A DNA stretch of 64,000 bases from Rhizobium sp. BK650 (GTDB lineage: Bacteria; Pseudomonadota; Alphaproteobacteria; Rhizobiales; Rhizobiaceae). The notes below the pieces were generated by a model. It ran no database searches and was not told the origin of the DNA. It saw only the letters and a program-made list of their open reading frames with translations. The position numbers and the translations under genes were made by a program. Positions 41,257 to 50,509 of this stretch are shown here, in pieces. How positions within the stretch are numbered: the stretch's first letter is position 1; each line of letters starts with the position of its first letter. Where the stretch lies: assembly GCF_014195325.1 (NCBI RefSeq), contig NZ_JACIBK010000001.1, positions 558,001 to 622,000 of the forward strand. The letters run 5' to 3'.

Positions 41257-41847
41257 GTGAAGACCATCGCTATCGATTTCGAGACAGCCAATGAACAGCG
41301 TGGCAGCGCGTGTTCGGTCGGTCTTGCCTGGATCGAGGACGGGCAGGTGACGCGGGTGGAGGAGCGGCTGATCCGCCCACGCGATATGCGCTTTTCCGGC
41401 ATGAATATCGCGATCCACGGCATCCGCCCTGAGCATGTCGAGGATGCGCCTGAATTTCCTGAAGTTATGGACGAGTTCCTTGAGGATTTCCGGGGCGCGA
41501 CGATGATCGCCCATAATGCAGCCTTCGATTTCAGTGTCTGGCGGGCGAGCCTCGATCTCTACCGGCAGTCCTATCCGGAGCTCACCTATCTCTGCAGCCT
41601 GAAGATGGCGCAGCGCATCTGGCCGCATTTTCTGTCGCACCGGCTGAACCTCATCGCCGAACATCTCGGTCTGCGCTTTGTCCACCACAACGCGGCTGAA
41701 GATGCCGCCGTCTGCGCTGCGGCAGCGATCGAGATGGCGAGGGCGGTCAAAGCTGCAACGGTTGCCGCCATTCCTGCTGCCATCGGCATGAAACCCGGCA
41801 GGCTGACGGCCGGCGGTTACAAGCCTTGCACCTGCCGCAAGGCGTGA
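41257..41847 (+). CDS. DEDDh 3'-5' exonuclease (DNA Pol III epsilon-like)
   Basis: A 196-residue exonuclease domain. Exo I is IDFETAN at the N terminus, Exo II is IAHNAAFDFSV and Exo III is HHNAAEDAAVCA with the catalytic His of the DEDDh type. It is a stand-alone proofreading-like or RNase T-like nuclease, not DnaQ proper, because the partner-binding region is short. The C terminus ends in a small Cys pair (CTCRKA). Start GTG 41257 is chosen because the domain begins there and GGAAA lies about eight bases upstream; an upstream extension has no family features. Confidence 0.88.
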   Translation: MKTIAIDFETANEQRGSACSVGLAWIEDGQVTRVEERLIRPRDMRFSGMNIAIHGIRPEHVEDAPEFPEVMDEFLEDFRGATMIAHNAAFDFSVWRASLDLYRQSYPELTYLCSLKMAQRIWPHFLSHRLNLIAEHLGLRFVHHNAAEDAAVCAAAAIEMARAVKAATVAAIPAAIGMKPGRLTAGGYKPCTCRKA

Positions 41848-41915
41848 GCCTCAGGTTTTCTTGTAAAGATTTAGGCCATTCTTATCTTAGCTTGCGGATC
41901 AACACGGGAGTTGCC

Positions 41916-42407
41916 ATGTCCGCTTTGCGCAATCTTTTCCTTGGCTCAATATTCCTCGCGGCCTCCGCGGGCGCGACCTCAGCTGAAGTCGTCGGCAAGG
42001 TCGGGGTCGACTGGATCGGCAATGACATCATCGTCGACGCGGTCTCCGATCCCGAAGTGAAGGGCGTGACCTGCCATGTCACCTATTTCGACCGCAGCCT
42101 TATCGACCGTTTCAAGAACGGCAACTGGTTCGAAGATCCCTCGAACAATTCTATCGCCTGCCGCCAGACGGGACCGATCGAGATTGGCAATATCGATTTG
42201 TCCAAGGATGGCAGCGAAGTGTTTCGCCAGGGCATGTCGCTGATCTGGAAGACCCTTGTCGTCAACAGGATCTACGACAAGGCCAACAATACGCTGATCT
42301 ATCTTGCTCATTCACGGCAAGTGACGGATGGTTCGGCGAAGATGTCGATTTCGACCATTCCGCTCTATGGGCAGGATGTGGTGTGGAAGAATGGGAAACC
42401 GCAATGA
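41916..42407 (+). CDS. creA: CreA family secreted protein
   Basis: A 163-residue protein with a signal peptide (cleavage near ATSA, residue 23). The mature part shows the CreA pattern: DPEVKGVTCHVTYFDR, DPSNNSIACRQTGPI and a late STIPLY segment; the two cysteines may pair. CreA proteins are periplasmic and of unknown function. GGGAG lies six bases before the ATG. Confidence 0.9.
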   Translation: MSALRNLFLGSIFLAASAGATSAEVVGKVGVDWIGNDIIVDAVSDPEVKGVTCHVTYFDRSLIDRFKNGNWFEDPSNNSIACRQTGPIEIGNIDLSKDGSEVFRQGMSLIWKTLVVNRIYDKANNTLIYLAHSRQVTDGSAKMSISTIPLYGQDVVWKNGKPQ

Positions 42408-42409
42408 AA

Positions 42410-42432
42410 AAGGCCCGGACGAGCCGGGCCTT
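42410..42432 (-). terminator. Terminator of the mcp-cheW unit
   Basis: Stem AAGGCCCGG/CCGGGCCTT with a five-base loop. On the minus strand it is followed by further T residues (five in a row) and lies 23 bases after the cheW stop. It may also serve the convergent creA gene. Confidence 0.85.
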
Positions 42433-42455
42433 CATACTCGGGATATCGAAACGTA

Positions 42456-42923
42456 TCAGGCAGCTTCGCGCGCCAGCTCGTCGGCGATGACGGTGTCGAG
42501 GTTGAGGAAGCAGACCATGGTCTTTTCCAGAGCCACGATGCCGCGGCAGAAGGCGCGCTGGGCTTCCGGAATGATTTCCGGCGGCGGCTGCAGGTCTTCG
42601 CTCTTGATGGTCATCATGTCGGAGACCTGTTCGACCAGCAGGCCGACCAGCTTGCCGGCGATATCGGTGACGATGATGGCGGAACGCTCGGACGGCTCCG
42701 TCATCTTCATGCCGAGGCGGCAGGCCATGTCGATGACCGGGATCACCGCGCCGCGCAGGTTGATGAGGCCGAGGACGTAAGGCGGGGTGTGCGGCATCGG
42801 GGTCACCGGCGCCCAGCCGCGGATTTCGCGGATCGCCATGATATCGATGCAGAACTCCTGGTCGCCCAGGTGGAACGAGACGATTTCGAGGTAGGCGCCC
42901 GACTGCTTGATGGCGTTGCTCAT
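42456..42923 (-). CDS. cheW: CheW, chemotaxis coupling protein
   Basis: A 155-residue single CheW domain protein (SH3-like) joining receptors to CheA. Conserved pieces are FCIDIMAIREIRGW, PPYVLGLINLRGAVIPVIDM and GLLVEQVSDMM. It lies two bases after the receptor gene and is probably translated with it. Because the main che operon is not in the window, this may be an auxiliary CheW. Confidence 0.94.
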   Translation of the reverse strand: MSNAIKQSGAYLEIVSFHLGDQEFCIDIMAIREIRGWAPVTPMPHTPPYVLGLINLRGAVIPVIDMACRLGMKMTEPSERSAIIVTDIAGKLVGLLVEQVSDMMTIKSEDLQPPPEIIPEAQRAFCRGIVALEKTMVCFLNLDTVIADELAREAA

Positions 42924-42925
42924 GA

Positions 42926-44890
42926 TCAAAATTCTTCCCAGTTGTCTCCGGCCGGAGAGGCGATTGTCCTGGCGGCAGCGCCGCCCGTGAATGCTCCCGC
43001 GACCTTGCCAATCAGGCTCCGTGCGGGTGAGGGTTTCGGATGCGAGGCTGCGGAGGCTTCTCGCGGCGTTTGACGGGCGCTCATGCCCTCGCCGATATTG
43101 AACTGGCGAACCAGCTGCGTCAGGTTTTCTGCGTCGGTTGCAAGAGTGTGGCTGGCGGCGTTCGTTTCTTCCACCATGGCCGCATTCTTCTGCGTCACCT
43201 GATCCATCTGGCTGATGGATGTATTGATCTCGTTCAGTCCCACTGATTGTTCGCGTGCAGAGGTTACGATTGATTTAACATGACCGTCGATGCGCAGAAC
43301 ATCTTCGCCGATCTGCCGCAAAGCCTCGCCGGCAGCCGTCACAAGTTCGCCGCCGGTTTTTACCTCGGCGCCGGATTTGCTGATCAAGGCTTTGATATCC
43401 TTGGCTGCTCCAGCCGCGCGGCCGGCCAGTTCGCGCACTTCCTGAGCGACGACCGCAAAGCCCTTGCCGGCTTCGCCCGCACGTGCGGCCTCGACGCCGG
43501 CGTTGAGTGCCAACAGATTCGTCTGGAAAGCGATCTCATCGATGACGTTGATGATGGTGCCGATCTCGCGGGAGGCGTTTTCGATTCGCTCCATTGCCGC
43601 CATGGCATCGCCGACGATGGCATCGGATTTCTCGGTATTCTGGCGGGTGTGGGCGACCATATGGCCGACTTCCTCGGCGCGGCTGGTGGCGTTGCGGACG
43701 GTGGCTGTGATCTCGTCCAGTGCCGCTGAGGTCTCTTCCAGCGAGGCAGCTTGCTGCTCGGTGCGCTTGGCGAGATCGTCGGCGGCGGCACGCATCTGGT
43801 GGCTGTTTGCCTGAATGGACGTGCTGTTCAGAGCAATATCGCTCATCGCCTGACGCAGGCGCATGGCCGTCTGGTTGAAGTCCTGACGCAGCCGTTCCAG
43901 CTCGTCGCGGAAGGGCTGGTCGATGCTTGCGGTCAGATCGCCGTTGGCAAGGCGGGTGAGGCCCTGTCCGAGAGCCGTGACGGTGGCGTTCAGAGCCTCG
44001 GCGTCGGCGAGCTTGGCAGATTCGCGCTCGCGGCGCTCGGCGTCGCTCCGTTTGCGGTCGGTTTCGGTGCGCGCCTCCAAGTCGATCTTTTCGATAGCGG
44101 CAAGGCGGAAGCTTTCCGCCGCACGGGCCATTTCGCCGATCTCGTCGCCGCGCTCCTTGCCGGTGACGTTGCTCGTCAGGTCGCCATTCAGAATGCGCAG
44201 CATGCTTTCGCGCACGGAAGCTATGCCGCGGCGGATGGACCCGCCGTGAATATATTGCAGCACGGCCATGGTGAGGATGGCGAGGATGCCGAGCGCGATC
44301 TGGATGGTCAGCGAACTGCGGGAGGTCTCGTTGGCGCTTTCAATGCGATTGCGGGCAACGATGGTGCTGTCATTGCCGAATTTGTCTAGGGTGGTGGTGA
44401 GTTTGTCACCGGCAGCGTCGATGAAATTGTCGATCTTGTCGAATTCGGTATCCGGGGCGCCTTGTTCGATGAGCGCCTTGAGGTCTACCTGGATGGCCTG
44501 GCGAAGTGCTGCGACATCGGAATCGTAGCTTTTCATGAGATCGCCGTCTTTCAGCTCCCCAGCGAGCGCGCCAATCTCCTTTGAGCCGCTGGACAAGGTC
44601 GCGAGCGAGTCGGCAACAAGTTTCAGCCGTTCCGGCGGGATGGTCTTCTCCTGCTTGTCGACAATCATGTCCATCGCAGTGAGAACCAGCGTCAGATTGG
44701 CGACGCGCATGTCATTAATAGTGTCGATGCTCTGCTGAATTTCGTCAGCGCGGCGCAGGCCCGTATCGACCTGCATGTTCTCGTACCAGCCGATTGCGAG
44801 CATCGAGCCGAAGCCGATGAAAGCGGCCCCGCCCAACGTCCAGAGCCGTTGGCTGACCGAAAGGCTTTTGCGAACCGTCGAATTTGTCAT
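42926..44890 (-). CDS. Methyl-accepting chemotaxis protein
   Basis: A 654-residue receptor: membrane span 1 (about 18-36), a helical periplasmic ligand domain, span 2 (about 192-213), a HAMP domain, a second HAMP-like segment (RLANGDLTASI, about 320), and a cytoplasmic signalling domain with the hairpin tip EIAFQTNLLALNAGVEAARAG. The C terminus ends in NWEEF, close to the NWETF pentapeptide that docks CheR/CheB in E. coli receptors. It is paired with cheW. The ligand is unknown. Confidence 0.95.
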   Translation of the reverse strand: MTNSTVRKSLSVSQRLWTLGGAAFIGFGSMLAIGWYENMQVDTGLRRADEIQQSIDTINDMRVANLTLVLTAMDMIVDKQEKTIPPERLKLVADSLATLSSGSKEIGALAGELKDGDLMKSYDSDVAALRQAIQVDLKALIEQGAPDTEFDKIDNFIDAAGDKLTTTLDKFGNDSTIVARNRIESANETSRSSLTIQIALGILAILTMAVLQYIHGGSIRRGIASVRESMLRILNGDLTSNVTGKERGDEIGEMARAAESFRLAAIEKIDLEARTETDRKRSDAERRERESAKLADAEALNATVTALGQGLTRLANGDLTASIDQPFRDELERLRQDFNQTAMRLRQAMSDIALNSTSIQANSHQMRAAADDLAKRTEQQAASLEETSAALDEITATVRNATSRAEEVGHMVAHTRQNTEKSDAIVGDAMAAMERIENASREIGTIINVIDEIAFQTNLLALNAGVEAARAGEAGKGFAVVAQEVRELAGRAAGAAKDIKALISKSGAEVKTGGELVTAAGEALRQIGEDVLRIDGHVKSIVTSAREQSVGLNEINTSISQMDQVTQKNAAMVEETNAASHTLATDAENLTQLVRQFNIGEGMSARQTPREASAASHPKPSPARSLIGKVAGAFTGGAAARTIASPAGDNWEEF

Positions 44891-45320
44891 GAAGCCACCC
44901 TCCGCCCCAGGCGGTTTAGTTCCCTCGATTTTTATGCTGATCCGGTTCTGCTCCGGCCGACATCATGTCGGAGCAGCGCAGAGGCGCTGTAGGCATTACT
45001 AAATATAGATATCCGCAATTAAGCATTTCCTAACGATGTATTTCTAGGGGTCGCTCCGGGGCGGTTGCGGCAAGCCCTTAAAAAGGCATGATAATTCGTT
45101 TCGTTCGGCTTTTTTCTCAGTGCTTTTGCTCACGTTTGGCATTCGTCAAGCTGGGGCAATTAATCACGGGTGAGAAAACGCATTCTTGAATTGCGTGCTC
45201 GCGATCGCGACTATAATCACACGAGCGAGAAGGATCGGGCATCCGCGCTTGGTTTTTTACGCAATTCCGGACGCATAACCGCTGCGCACTTTTGCCGGAA
45301 CTGCTAGTAAGGAAGATAGC
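44891..45320. other. Intergenic region between the receptor and sco genes
   Basis: About 430 bases between divergent genes. It contains a TATAAT at 45212-45217 with only poorly spaced -35 candidates (TTGAAT 20 bases or TTGCGT 15 bases upstream), and one palindromic element just before sco. No gene was found. Confidence 0.6.
45261..45304. repeat. Rhizobial extragenic palindrome, copy 2
   Basis: Outer arms GCAATTCCGG/CCGGAACTGC enclose a core AACCGCTGCGCACTTTTGC shared with the copies at 6184 and 50778, whose arms are different. It ends 16 bases before the sco start and overlaps the leader. Confidence 0.7.
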
Positions 45321-45923
45321 ATGAAGAATTTCCGCATCGCCGTCTGGATCGCAGTGCTAGCACTCGCCGGCGTGCTTGGCTGGTTCACGCTCGACCAGAG
45401 CCGGACGAGGGAAGTGGTGGCCGAGGGGCCTTTCGGTGTGCCGTTCACGCTGGTATCGCAGACGGGGCAGCCGATTACGGAGCAGGCTCTGCGCGGCAGG
45501 CCCACCGCCCTGTTCTTCGGCTTTACGCATTGCCCCGAGGTCTGCCCGACGACGCTTTTCGAGCTCAACGGCTGGATGGAGAAGGTCGATCCGCAGGGTA
45601 ACAAGCTGCAGGCCTATTTCGTGACCGTCGATCCCGAGCGCGATACGCCCGAGATCATGAACCAATATGTCTCCAACGTTTCCAAACGCATTACCGGCAT
45701 TTCTGGCCCGCCGGACAAGATCGCCGATGTCATCAAGGGCTTCCGCGTCTATGCCAAGAAGGTGCCGGTGGACGAGAAGAATCCTGATGGAGACTACACG
45801 ATGGACCATACAGCCTCGGTCTTCCTGCTCGATTCAGCCGGGCGTTTTTCAGGAACGATCTCCTATGGCGAAAACCCGGATACGGCGATAAAGAAGCTGG
45901 AGAATCTCGTCGCCAAGGGATGA
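45321..45923 (+). CDS. Sco1/SenC family copper chaperone
   Basis: A 200-residue protein with an N-terminal membrane anchor (about 7-23) and a thioredoxin-like periplasmic domain. Copper ligands are C71 and C75 in HCPEVCP and H163 in MDHTAS. Sco proteins load the CuA site of cytochrome c oxidase or act as thiol reductases. No cox genes are adjacent; prmA follows about 57 bases later. Confidence 0.94.
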   Translation: MKNFRIAVWIAVLALAGVLGWFTLDQSRTREVVAEGPFGVPFTLVSQTGQPITEQALRGRPTALFFGFTHCPEVCPTTLFELNGWMEKVDPQGNKLQAYFVTVDPERDTPEIMNQYVSNVSKRITGISGPPDKIADVIKGFRVYAKKVPVDEKNPDGDYTMDHTASVFLLDSAGRFSGTISYGENPDTAIKKLENLVAKG

Positions 45924-45980
45924 TCGGCAGCTGAAGCATCGCGCCGGTCGCGAGCGACGCAACCGGAAAGATTGCTTATC

Positions 45981-46859
45981 GTGAGTGAAATCCGCCTTTA
46001 TGTGTCGACGACTGAAAAGCAGGCCGAAGAGATCCTCGACCTTCTGAGCGAGATCTTCGGCGAAGAAGATTTCGCCATCGGCACCACCGAGATCGACGAA
46101 AAGAAGGATATCTGGGAAGCTTCCGTCTACATGATGGCGGAGGACGAGGCGGATGTGCGCAGCCGCGTCGAAGAGGCGCTTGGGCAGGCATTTCCCGATG
46201 CCGTGCTGTCGCGGGAAGTCATTCCGGATGTGGACTGGGTCACCAAATCGCTGGAGGGGCTGAAGCCCGTCAGGGCAGGGCGCTTCCTCGTGCACGGCTC
46301 GCATGACCGGGACAAGGTGCGATCAGGTGATATCGCCATCGAGATCGATGCCGGCCAGGCTTTCGGCACGGGCCATCACGGCACCACGGCCGGCTGCCTC
46401 GAAGTGATCGACCGGGTGGTGAGGGCGCGGACGGTGCGCAATGCGCTCGATCTCGGGACGGGCAGTGGCGTCCTGGCAATTGCCGTGCGCAAGCTGCGCA
46501 ACGTTCCCGTGCTGGCAACGGATATCGATCCGATCGCCGTTCGTGTCGCGGCTGAAAATGTTCGCCGCAATGGCATCACCAGCGGCATCAGCACGGTAAC
46601 CGCACCGGGCTTTCACTCCACCGCTTTTTCCGAGCATGGGCCGTTCGACCTGATCATTGCCAATATCCTGGCGCGACCGCTGATCAAGATGGCACCGCAG
46701 CTGGTTAATCATCTGGCTCCGGGCGGATCGGTGATCCTGTCGGGCATCCTAGCCAGTCAGCGCTGGAAGGTGCTGGCCGCCTATAATGGCGCCAGACTTC
46801 GTCATGTGCGCACGATCTGGCGCAACGGCTGGGTGACGATTCACCTGGATCGTCCTTAA
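45981..46859 (+). CDS. prmA: PrmA, ribosomal protein L11 methyltransferase
   Basis: A 292-residue enzyme with an N-terminal substrate-recognition domain and a SAM-binding domain: AFGTGHHGTTAGCLE, LDLGTGSGVLAIA and FDLIIANILARPL are the family landmarks. It methylates several lysines of L11. The start is taken as GTG 45981 (SEIRLYV...), since a TTG three codons earlier lies too close to the GGAAAG site. Confidence 0.95.
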   Translation: MSEIRLYVSTTEKQAEEILDLLSEIFGEEDFAIGTTEIDEKKDIWEASVYMMAEDEADVRSRVEEALGQAFPDAVLSREVIPDVDWVTKSLEGLKPVRAGRFLVHGSHDRDKVRSGDIAIEIDAGQAFGTGHHGTTAGCLEVIDRVVRARTVRNALDLGTGSGVLAIAVRKLRNVPVLATDIDPIAVRVAAENVRRNGITSGISTVTAPGFHSTAFSEHGPFDLIIANILARPLIKMAPQLVNHLAPGGSVILSGILASQRWKVLAAYNGARLRHVRTIWRNGWVTIHLDRP

Positions 46860-46890
46860 TTTTTTCACTGAATAATCCAAGGCAAGAAAA

Positions 46891-46920
46891 AAGGCGGTGC
46901 CAGAGGCACCGCCTTGGACC
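46891..46920 (-). terminator. Terminator, minus strand, after the small basic protein gene
   Basis: An 11-bp stem AAGGCGGTGCC/GGCACCGCCTT with a three-base loop. Six T residues follow on the minus strand, none to speak of on the plus strand. It therefore serves a minus-strand transcript, best explained by the small gene ending at 47036. Confidence 0.85.
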
Positions 46921-47035
46921 GGCATTTAAATCCGGTCTTGCCCGCGAGCTCGAAGGAGGAGGATGCTCAAGCGGGCACTACTGCATTCCGATAGGCCTAT
47001 CCGGTGGAGGGAGGAGGATCGGAAGGGCTTAAAGC

Positions 47036-47209
47036 TCAGAATGCGTAGCTCGGTGCGCCCTTGTGACGCGTGGAACGCTGGCCTGCTGCGAGCACCTTGA
47101 GGCTGTCCTCATGCTGCGGGCGGCGGGCGCCGATGATGTGACGCACAGTCTGGCGTTCGCCAGCCTGTACCGGGCTGCTGTAAGCGAAGCGCGAGAGCGA
47201 GGCGGTCAT
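47036..47209 (-). CDS. Small basic hypothetical protein (57 aa)
   Basis: A 57-residue open frame starting MTASLSRFAYSSPVQAGE and ending GAPSYAF, rich in Arg/His/Lys and lacking cysteine or membrane spans. AAAGGA lies nine bases before the ATG, and a strong minus-strand terminator lies about 120 bases past the stop. Codon choice resembles neighbouring genes. No function is recognisable; the combination of ribosome site, coding look and dedicated terminator supports a real gene. It is divergent from the aminopeptidase gene. Confidence 0.65.
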   Translation of the reverse strand: MTASLSRFAYSSPVQAGERQTVRHIIGARRPQHEDSLKVLAAGQRSTRHKGAPSYAF

Positions 47210-47487
47210 TTCAAAAAATCCTTTGTTGGTGGTTCGTCGTGAACCGTTCGATGCGCCCTATATAGCTATTCCGACATGCGGTGGCAGAGGGTTTGTTTCA
47301 TTGCAGCCATGCGTGCAATGCATGAAGCATGCCAGTTTCCCACATCAAGACACATTTCTGCCAAATTATTGGGCGGCCAAGCCTTTCCAGACGCTTCGCG
47401 TCGCTTTTTCTCCCCAATGATTGAAAATTCGCTAACATGGGCGCTATCCCATTAATCGGATTCGTTTCACTCCTTCGGGTTTTCAGC

Positions 47488-49323
47488 ATGTTCCAGTCTT
47501 TCGAAGTCACCTCCACGCCGCAGTTCGGCAGGGAACGGGTTTCCGCACTGCGCGCCAGTTTCGACGCGCTTGGCATCGATGCCTTCCTCGTGCCGCGCGC
47601 CGATGAGTTCAACGGCGAATATGTGCCTGCCTGTGCGGAACGGCTCTCCTGGCTGACGGGCTTTACCGGCTCGGCGGGCATTGCGCTGATCACCCGCACG
47701 GAAGCGATCGTCTATGTCGACGGCCGGTATGTGACGCAGCTGGCCGAGCAGGTCGATGGTTCGGTCTTTACCGGCGGCGATCTCGTCAACGAGCCGCCGC
47801 ATGTCTGGCTTCCGGCGCATGGCAAGAAGGGGTTGAAACTCGGCATCGACCCGTGGCTGCATTCCGGTGCTGACGTGCGCAAACTCGAAAAGGCGCTGTC
47901 GGAGATCGGTGGTTCGCTGGTTTTCCTGCCGCATAACCCGCTTGACAAGCTGTGGGTCGACCGGCCTGCAGAGCCGCTTGGCGCCGTCACCATCCAGAAC
48001 GTAGCGCAGGCAGGTGTCCTCGCCAAGGACAAGATCGCAACCATCGCGGCGGATCTCGGCAAGAAAAACCTGAAAGCGGTGCTGATCGCCGATCCGTCCT
48101 CTATCGCCTGGATCTTCAATATTCGTGGCGCCGATGTGCCGCATACGCCGCATCCGCTGGCGCGCGCCATCATCCATGCCGACGGCAGGGCGGAACTCTT
48201 CCTGGACAAGCGCAAGACCGGCATCGAGCAGGAAGCCTATCTGGCGCAGATCGCCACCCAGCTTGCTCCGTCGCTGCTGGAGGAGAAGCTTGCCGCCGCC
48301 GCCAGGGATGGTGGCCGCATCCTCATCGATCCGGATATCGCTTCCTATGCGCTTGCCGAGATCATCCGCAAGGCTGGCGGCGAAGTGGTGGAGAGCGCCG
48401 ATCCGGCAAAGTTGCCGCGGGCGGTGAAGAACAGTACCGAGATCAACGGTTCGGCAGCCGCGCATCTGCAGGACGGCGCGGCTATGGTGGAATTCCTCTA
48501 CTGGCTGTCGCAGAGCAAGCCCGGCACGATTACCGAGATCGGCGCTGCCGAGCGTTTGGAGGCGGCCCGTGCGAAAATGGGCGAGAGCATGCAGAACCCG
48601 CTGAAGGATATTTCCTTCGACACGATCTCTGGCGCCGGTGAACACGCCGCGATCATGCATTACCGGGTAACGACGGCGACCGATCGGCATATCCAGCCGG
48701 GGGAACTCTTCCTCATCGATTCCGGCGCGCAATACATCAACGGCACGACCGATATCACCCGCACGGTCGGCATTGGTGCCGTGACCGAAGAGCACAAGCA
48801 CTTCTTCACGCTGGTGCTGAAAGGCATGATCCAGATCAGCACGGCGCGCTTTCCCAAGGGTACGCGCGGCTGCGATCTCGATCCGCTGGCGCGCATCGCG
48901 CTGTGGCGGGCGGGGGGCGATTTCGCGCATGGTACGGGCCACGGCGTCGGCTCCTATCTCTCGGTTCACGAGGGTCCGCAGCGCATTTCGCGGCTATCGA
49001 CGCAGGAGCTGCTGCCAGGCATGATCCTCTCCAACGAGCCGGGCTACTATCGGCCGGGTTATTTCGGCATCCGCATCGAGAACCTGATCTATGTGCGGGA
49101 GGCGGAAGCGATCGACGGCGGCGACATGCCGATGCTCGGCTTCGAGACGCTGACCTTCTGCCCGATCGACCGCAGCCTCGTCATTCCGGAGCTGCTGACA
49201 CATGACGAACTGCGTTGGTTCAACGACTACCATCACCGCACGCGCGAGGCGCTGATGCCGCTGATCCACGACCATGACGTCAGGGCGTGGCTGGAGAATG
49301 CGACGCTGCCGCTCGAGTACTGA
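47488..49323 (+). CDS. pepP: Aminopeptidase P family metallopeptidase (Xaa-Pro)
   Basis: About 611 residues, the long form with two creatinase-like N-terminal domains and a pita-bread M24 catalytic domain. Metal ligands appear in IDSGAQYINGTTDITRT (two Asp), HGTGHGVGSYLSVHE (His), SNEPGYY (Glu) and IRIENL (Glu). It removes N-terminal residues before proline. The start is taken at MFQSFEVT (47488); an ATG 51 bases upstream is in frame but gives an unusual hydrophobic extension. Confidence 0.92.
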   Translation: MFQSFEVTSTPQFGRERVSALRASFDALGIDAFLVPRADEFNGEYVPACAERLSWLTGFTGSAGIALITRTEAIVYVDGRYVTQLAEQVDGSVFTGGDLVNEPPHVWLPAHGKKGLKLGIDPWLHSGADVRKLEKALSEIGGSLVFLPHNPLDKLWVDRPAEPLGAVTIQNVAQAGVLAKDKIATIAADLGKKNLKAVLIADPSSIAWIFNIRGADVPHTPHPLARAIIHADGRAELFLDKRKTGIEQEAYLAQIATQLAPSLLEEKLAAAARDGGRILIDPDIASYALAEIIRKAGGEVVESADPAKLPRAVKNSTEINGSAAAHLQDGAAMVEFLYWLSQSKPGTITEIGAAERLEAARAKMGESMQNPLKDISFDTISGAGEHAAIMHYRVTTATDRHIQPGELFLIDSGAQYINGTTDITRTVGIGAVTEEHKHFFTLVLKGMIQISTARFPKGTRGCDLDPLARIALWRAGGDFAHGTGHGVGSYLSVHEGPQRISRLSTQELLPGMILSNEPGYYRPGYFGIRIENLIYVREAEAIDGGDMPMLGFETLTFCPIDRSLVIPELLTHDELRWFNDYHHRTREALMPLIHDHDVRAWLENATLPLEY

Positions 49324-49334
49324 TCGCAGCTATT

Positions 49335-49643
49335 TTAGAGACCAATGGTGTGCCGCCAGATCATTACGATGATCCAGGCGGCCACGAGCATCCAGGTGTG
49401 CGAGAAGCGCAGGCCGATGATGAGGGCGACCGCCAGCGCCAGTTTCGAATCCCAGCCGCCGATGAAGAAGGCGGGTGCTACGAGCGTCGTCAGCACTGCT
49501 GCCGGCACGGCATTCAGCGCCGCTTCCATGCGCGGCGGAATGCGCTTCATCTTGGTGATCATGATGTAGCCGCCAATGCGCGTCGCGTAGGTCGCGACTG
49601 CGGCGGCCAGGATCACGAGAGCCATATGGAGATCGAATCCCAT
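49335..49643 (-). CDS. azlD: AzlD, small subunit of branched-chain amino acid exporter
   Basis: A 102-residue membrane protein with about three to four spans and the AzlD landmarks ATYATRIGGYIMI and ALNAVPAAVLTTLVAPAFF. It works with AzlC in exporting branched-chain amino acids (AzlCD/BrnFE type). It follows azlC by two bases. Confidence 0.9.
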   Translation of the reverse strand: MGFDLHMALVILAAAVATYATRIGGYIMITKMKRIPPRMEAALNAVPAAVLTTLVAPAFFIGGWDSKLALAVALIIGLRFSHTWMLVAAWIIVMIWRHTIGL

Positions 49644-49645
49644 TT

Positions 49646-50377
49646 TCAGACCTCGTGGTTTTCAGTGTTGAGGGCGTCGACTTCGAGGTCGGGCTCCTCA
49701 GCGGGCAGGGGCATCAGCGCAGCAAGGATGATGCCGGCGGCAGCGCCCAGGCTCACATGCCAGGGGGAACCGACGAAATGATAGGCGATGACCGAGGCGA
49801 CAGCGCTGGTCAGCGCCACGGGCAGGAAATTGTCGCGCTTCCGGAAGCCGAGCACGATGCCGAGGAAATAGGCCGGCAAGAGGATATCGAGGCCGATCAT
49901 CTTTGGGTCGCCGATGAAGGAGCCGAGCATGCCGCCGATCAGGCTGATGATGACCCAGGGGATATAGATGACGATGCCGAAGCCGAGATACCAGGTGAAG
50001 GTGACGGGCTGGCCTGCCTCGCCGCGCCTCACGGTCTCGGCAAATTGCGGATCGACCAGCAGGAAGAAGGTGAAGAACTTCTGGACCGGCGTGAAATGCC
50101 CGATGTAACGGGCGATCGCCGCCGAATAGAGGACATGGCGGAAGTTGACGGCGAGGATCGACAGCACGATCACCCAGGCCTGGACATTATGGCCGAAGAG
50201 CTCGATGCCGACCATCTGGCTGGCGCCGGCATAGACGGTGGCGCTCATGAAGGTGAGTTCAGGGAGCGACATGCCCTGCTCGGCGGCAAGGGCACCGAAC
50301 AGCGCTCCGAAGGGGGCAGAAGCGAGCGCCACGGCAAAGCCGCCCCGCACACCTTCAACGAAGTCGGCGCGTTTCAT
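49646..50377 (-). CDS. azlC: AzlC, large subunit of branched-chain amino acid exporter
   Basis: A 243-residue membrane protein. The N-terminal stretch ASAPFGALFGALAAEQGMS and the MSATVYAGASQMVGIELF segment are typical of AzlC/BrnF. With AzlD it forms a BrnFE-like exporter in the inner membrane. The C-terminal tail is acidic and probably cytoplasmic. Confidence 0.92.
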   Translation of the reverse strand: MKRADFVEGVRGGFAVALASAPFGALFGALAAEQGMSLPELTFMSATVYAGASQMVGIELFGHNVQAWVIVLSILAVNFRHVLYSAAIARYIGHFTPVQKFFTFFLLVDPQFAETVRRGEAGQPVTFTWYLGFGIVIYIPWVIISLIGGMLGSFIGDPKMIGLDILLPAYFLGIVLGFRKRDNFLPVALTSAVASVIAYHFVGSPWHVSLGAAAGIILAALMPLPAEEPDLEVDALNTENHEV

Positions 50378-50509
50378 GGGGTTGGTCCTGTTGGAATTGA
50401 AATTTCCCTCTATGGTGTCTCACCTGCTGCGGCAATTGAATTTCCTTGATTCACCAATCGATTTTGCTGAAGCGTGGCCGGTTTACGCCACAGGCAGGCG
50501 AGGGAGACC

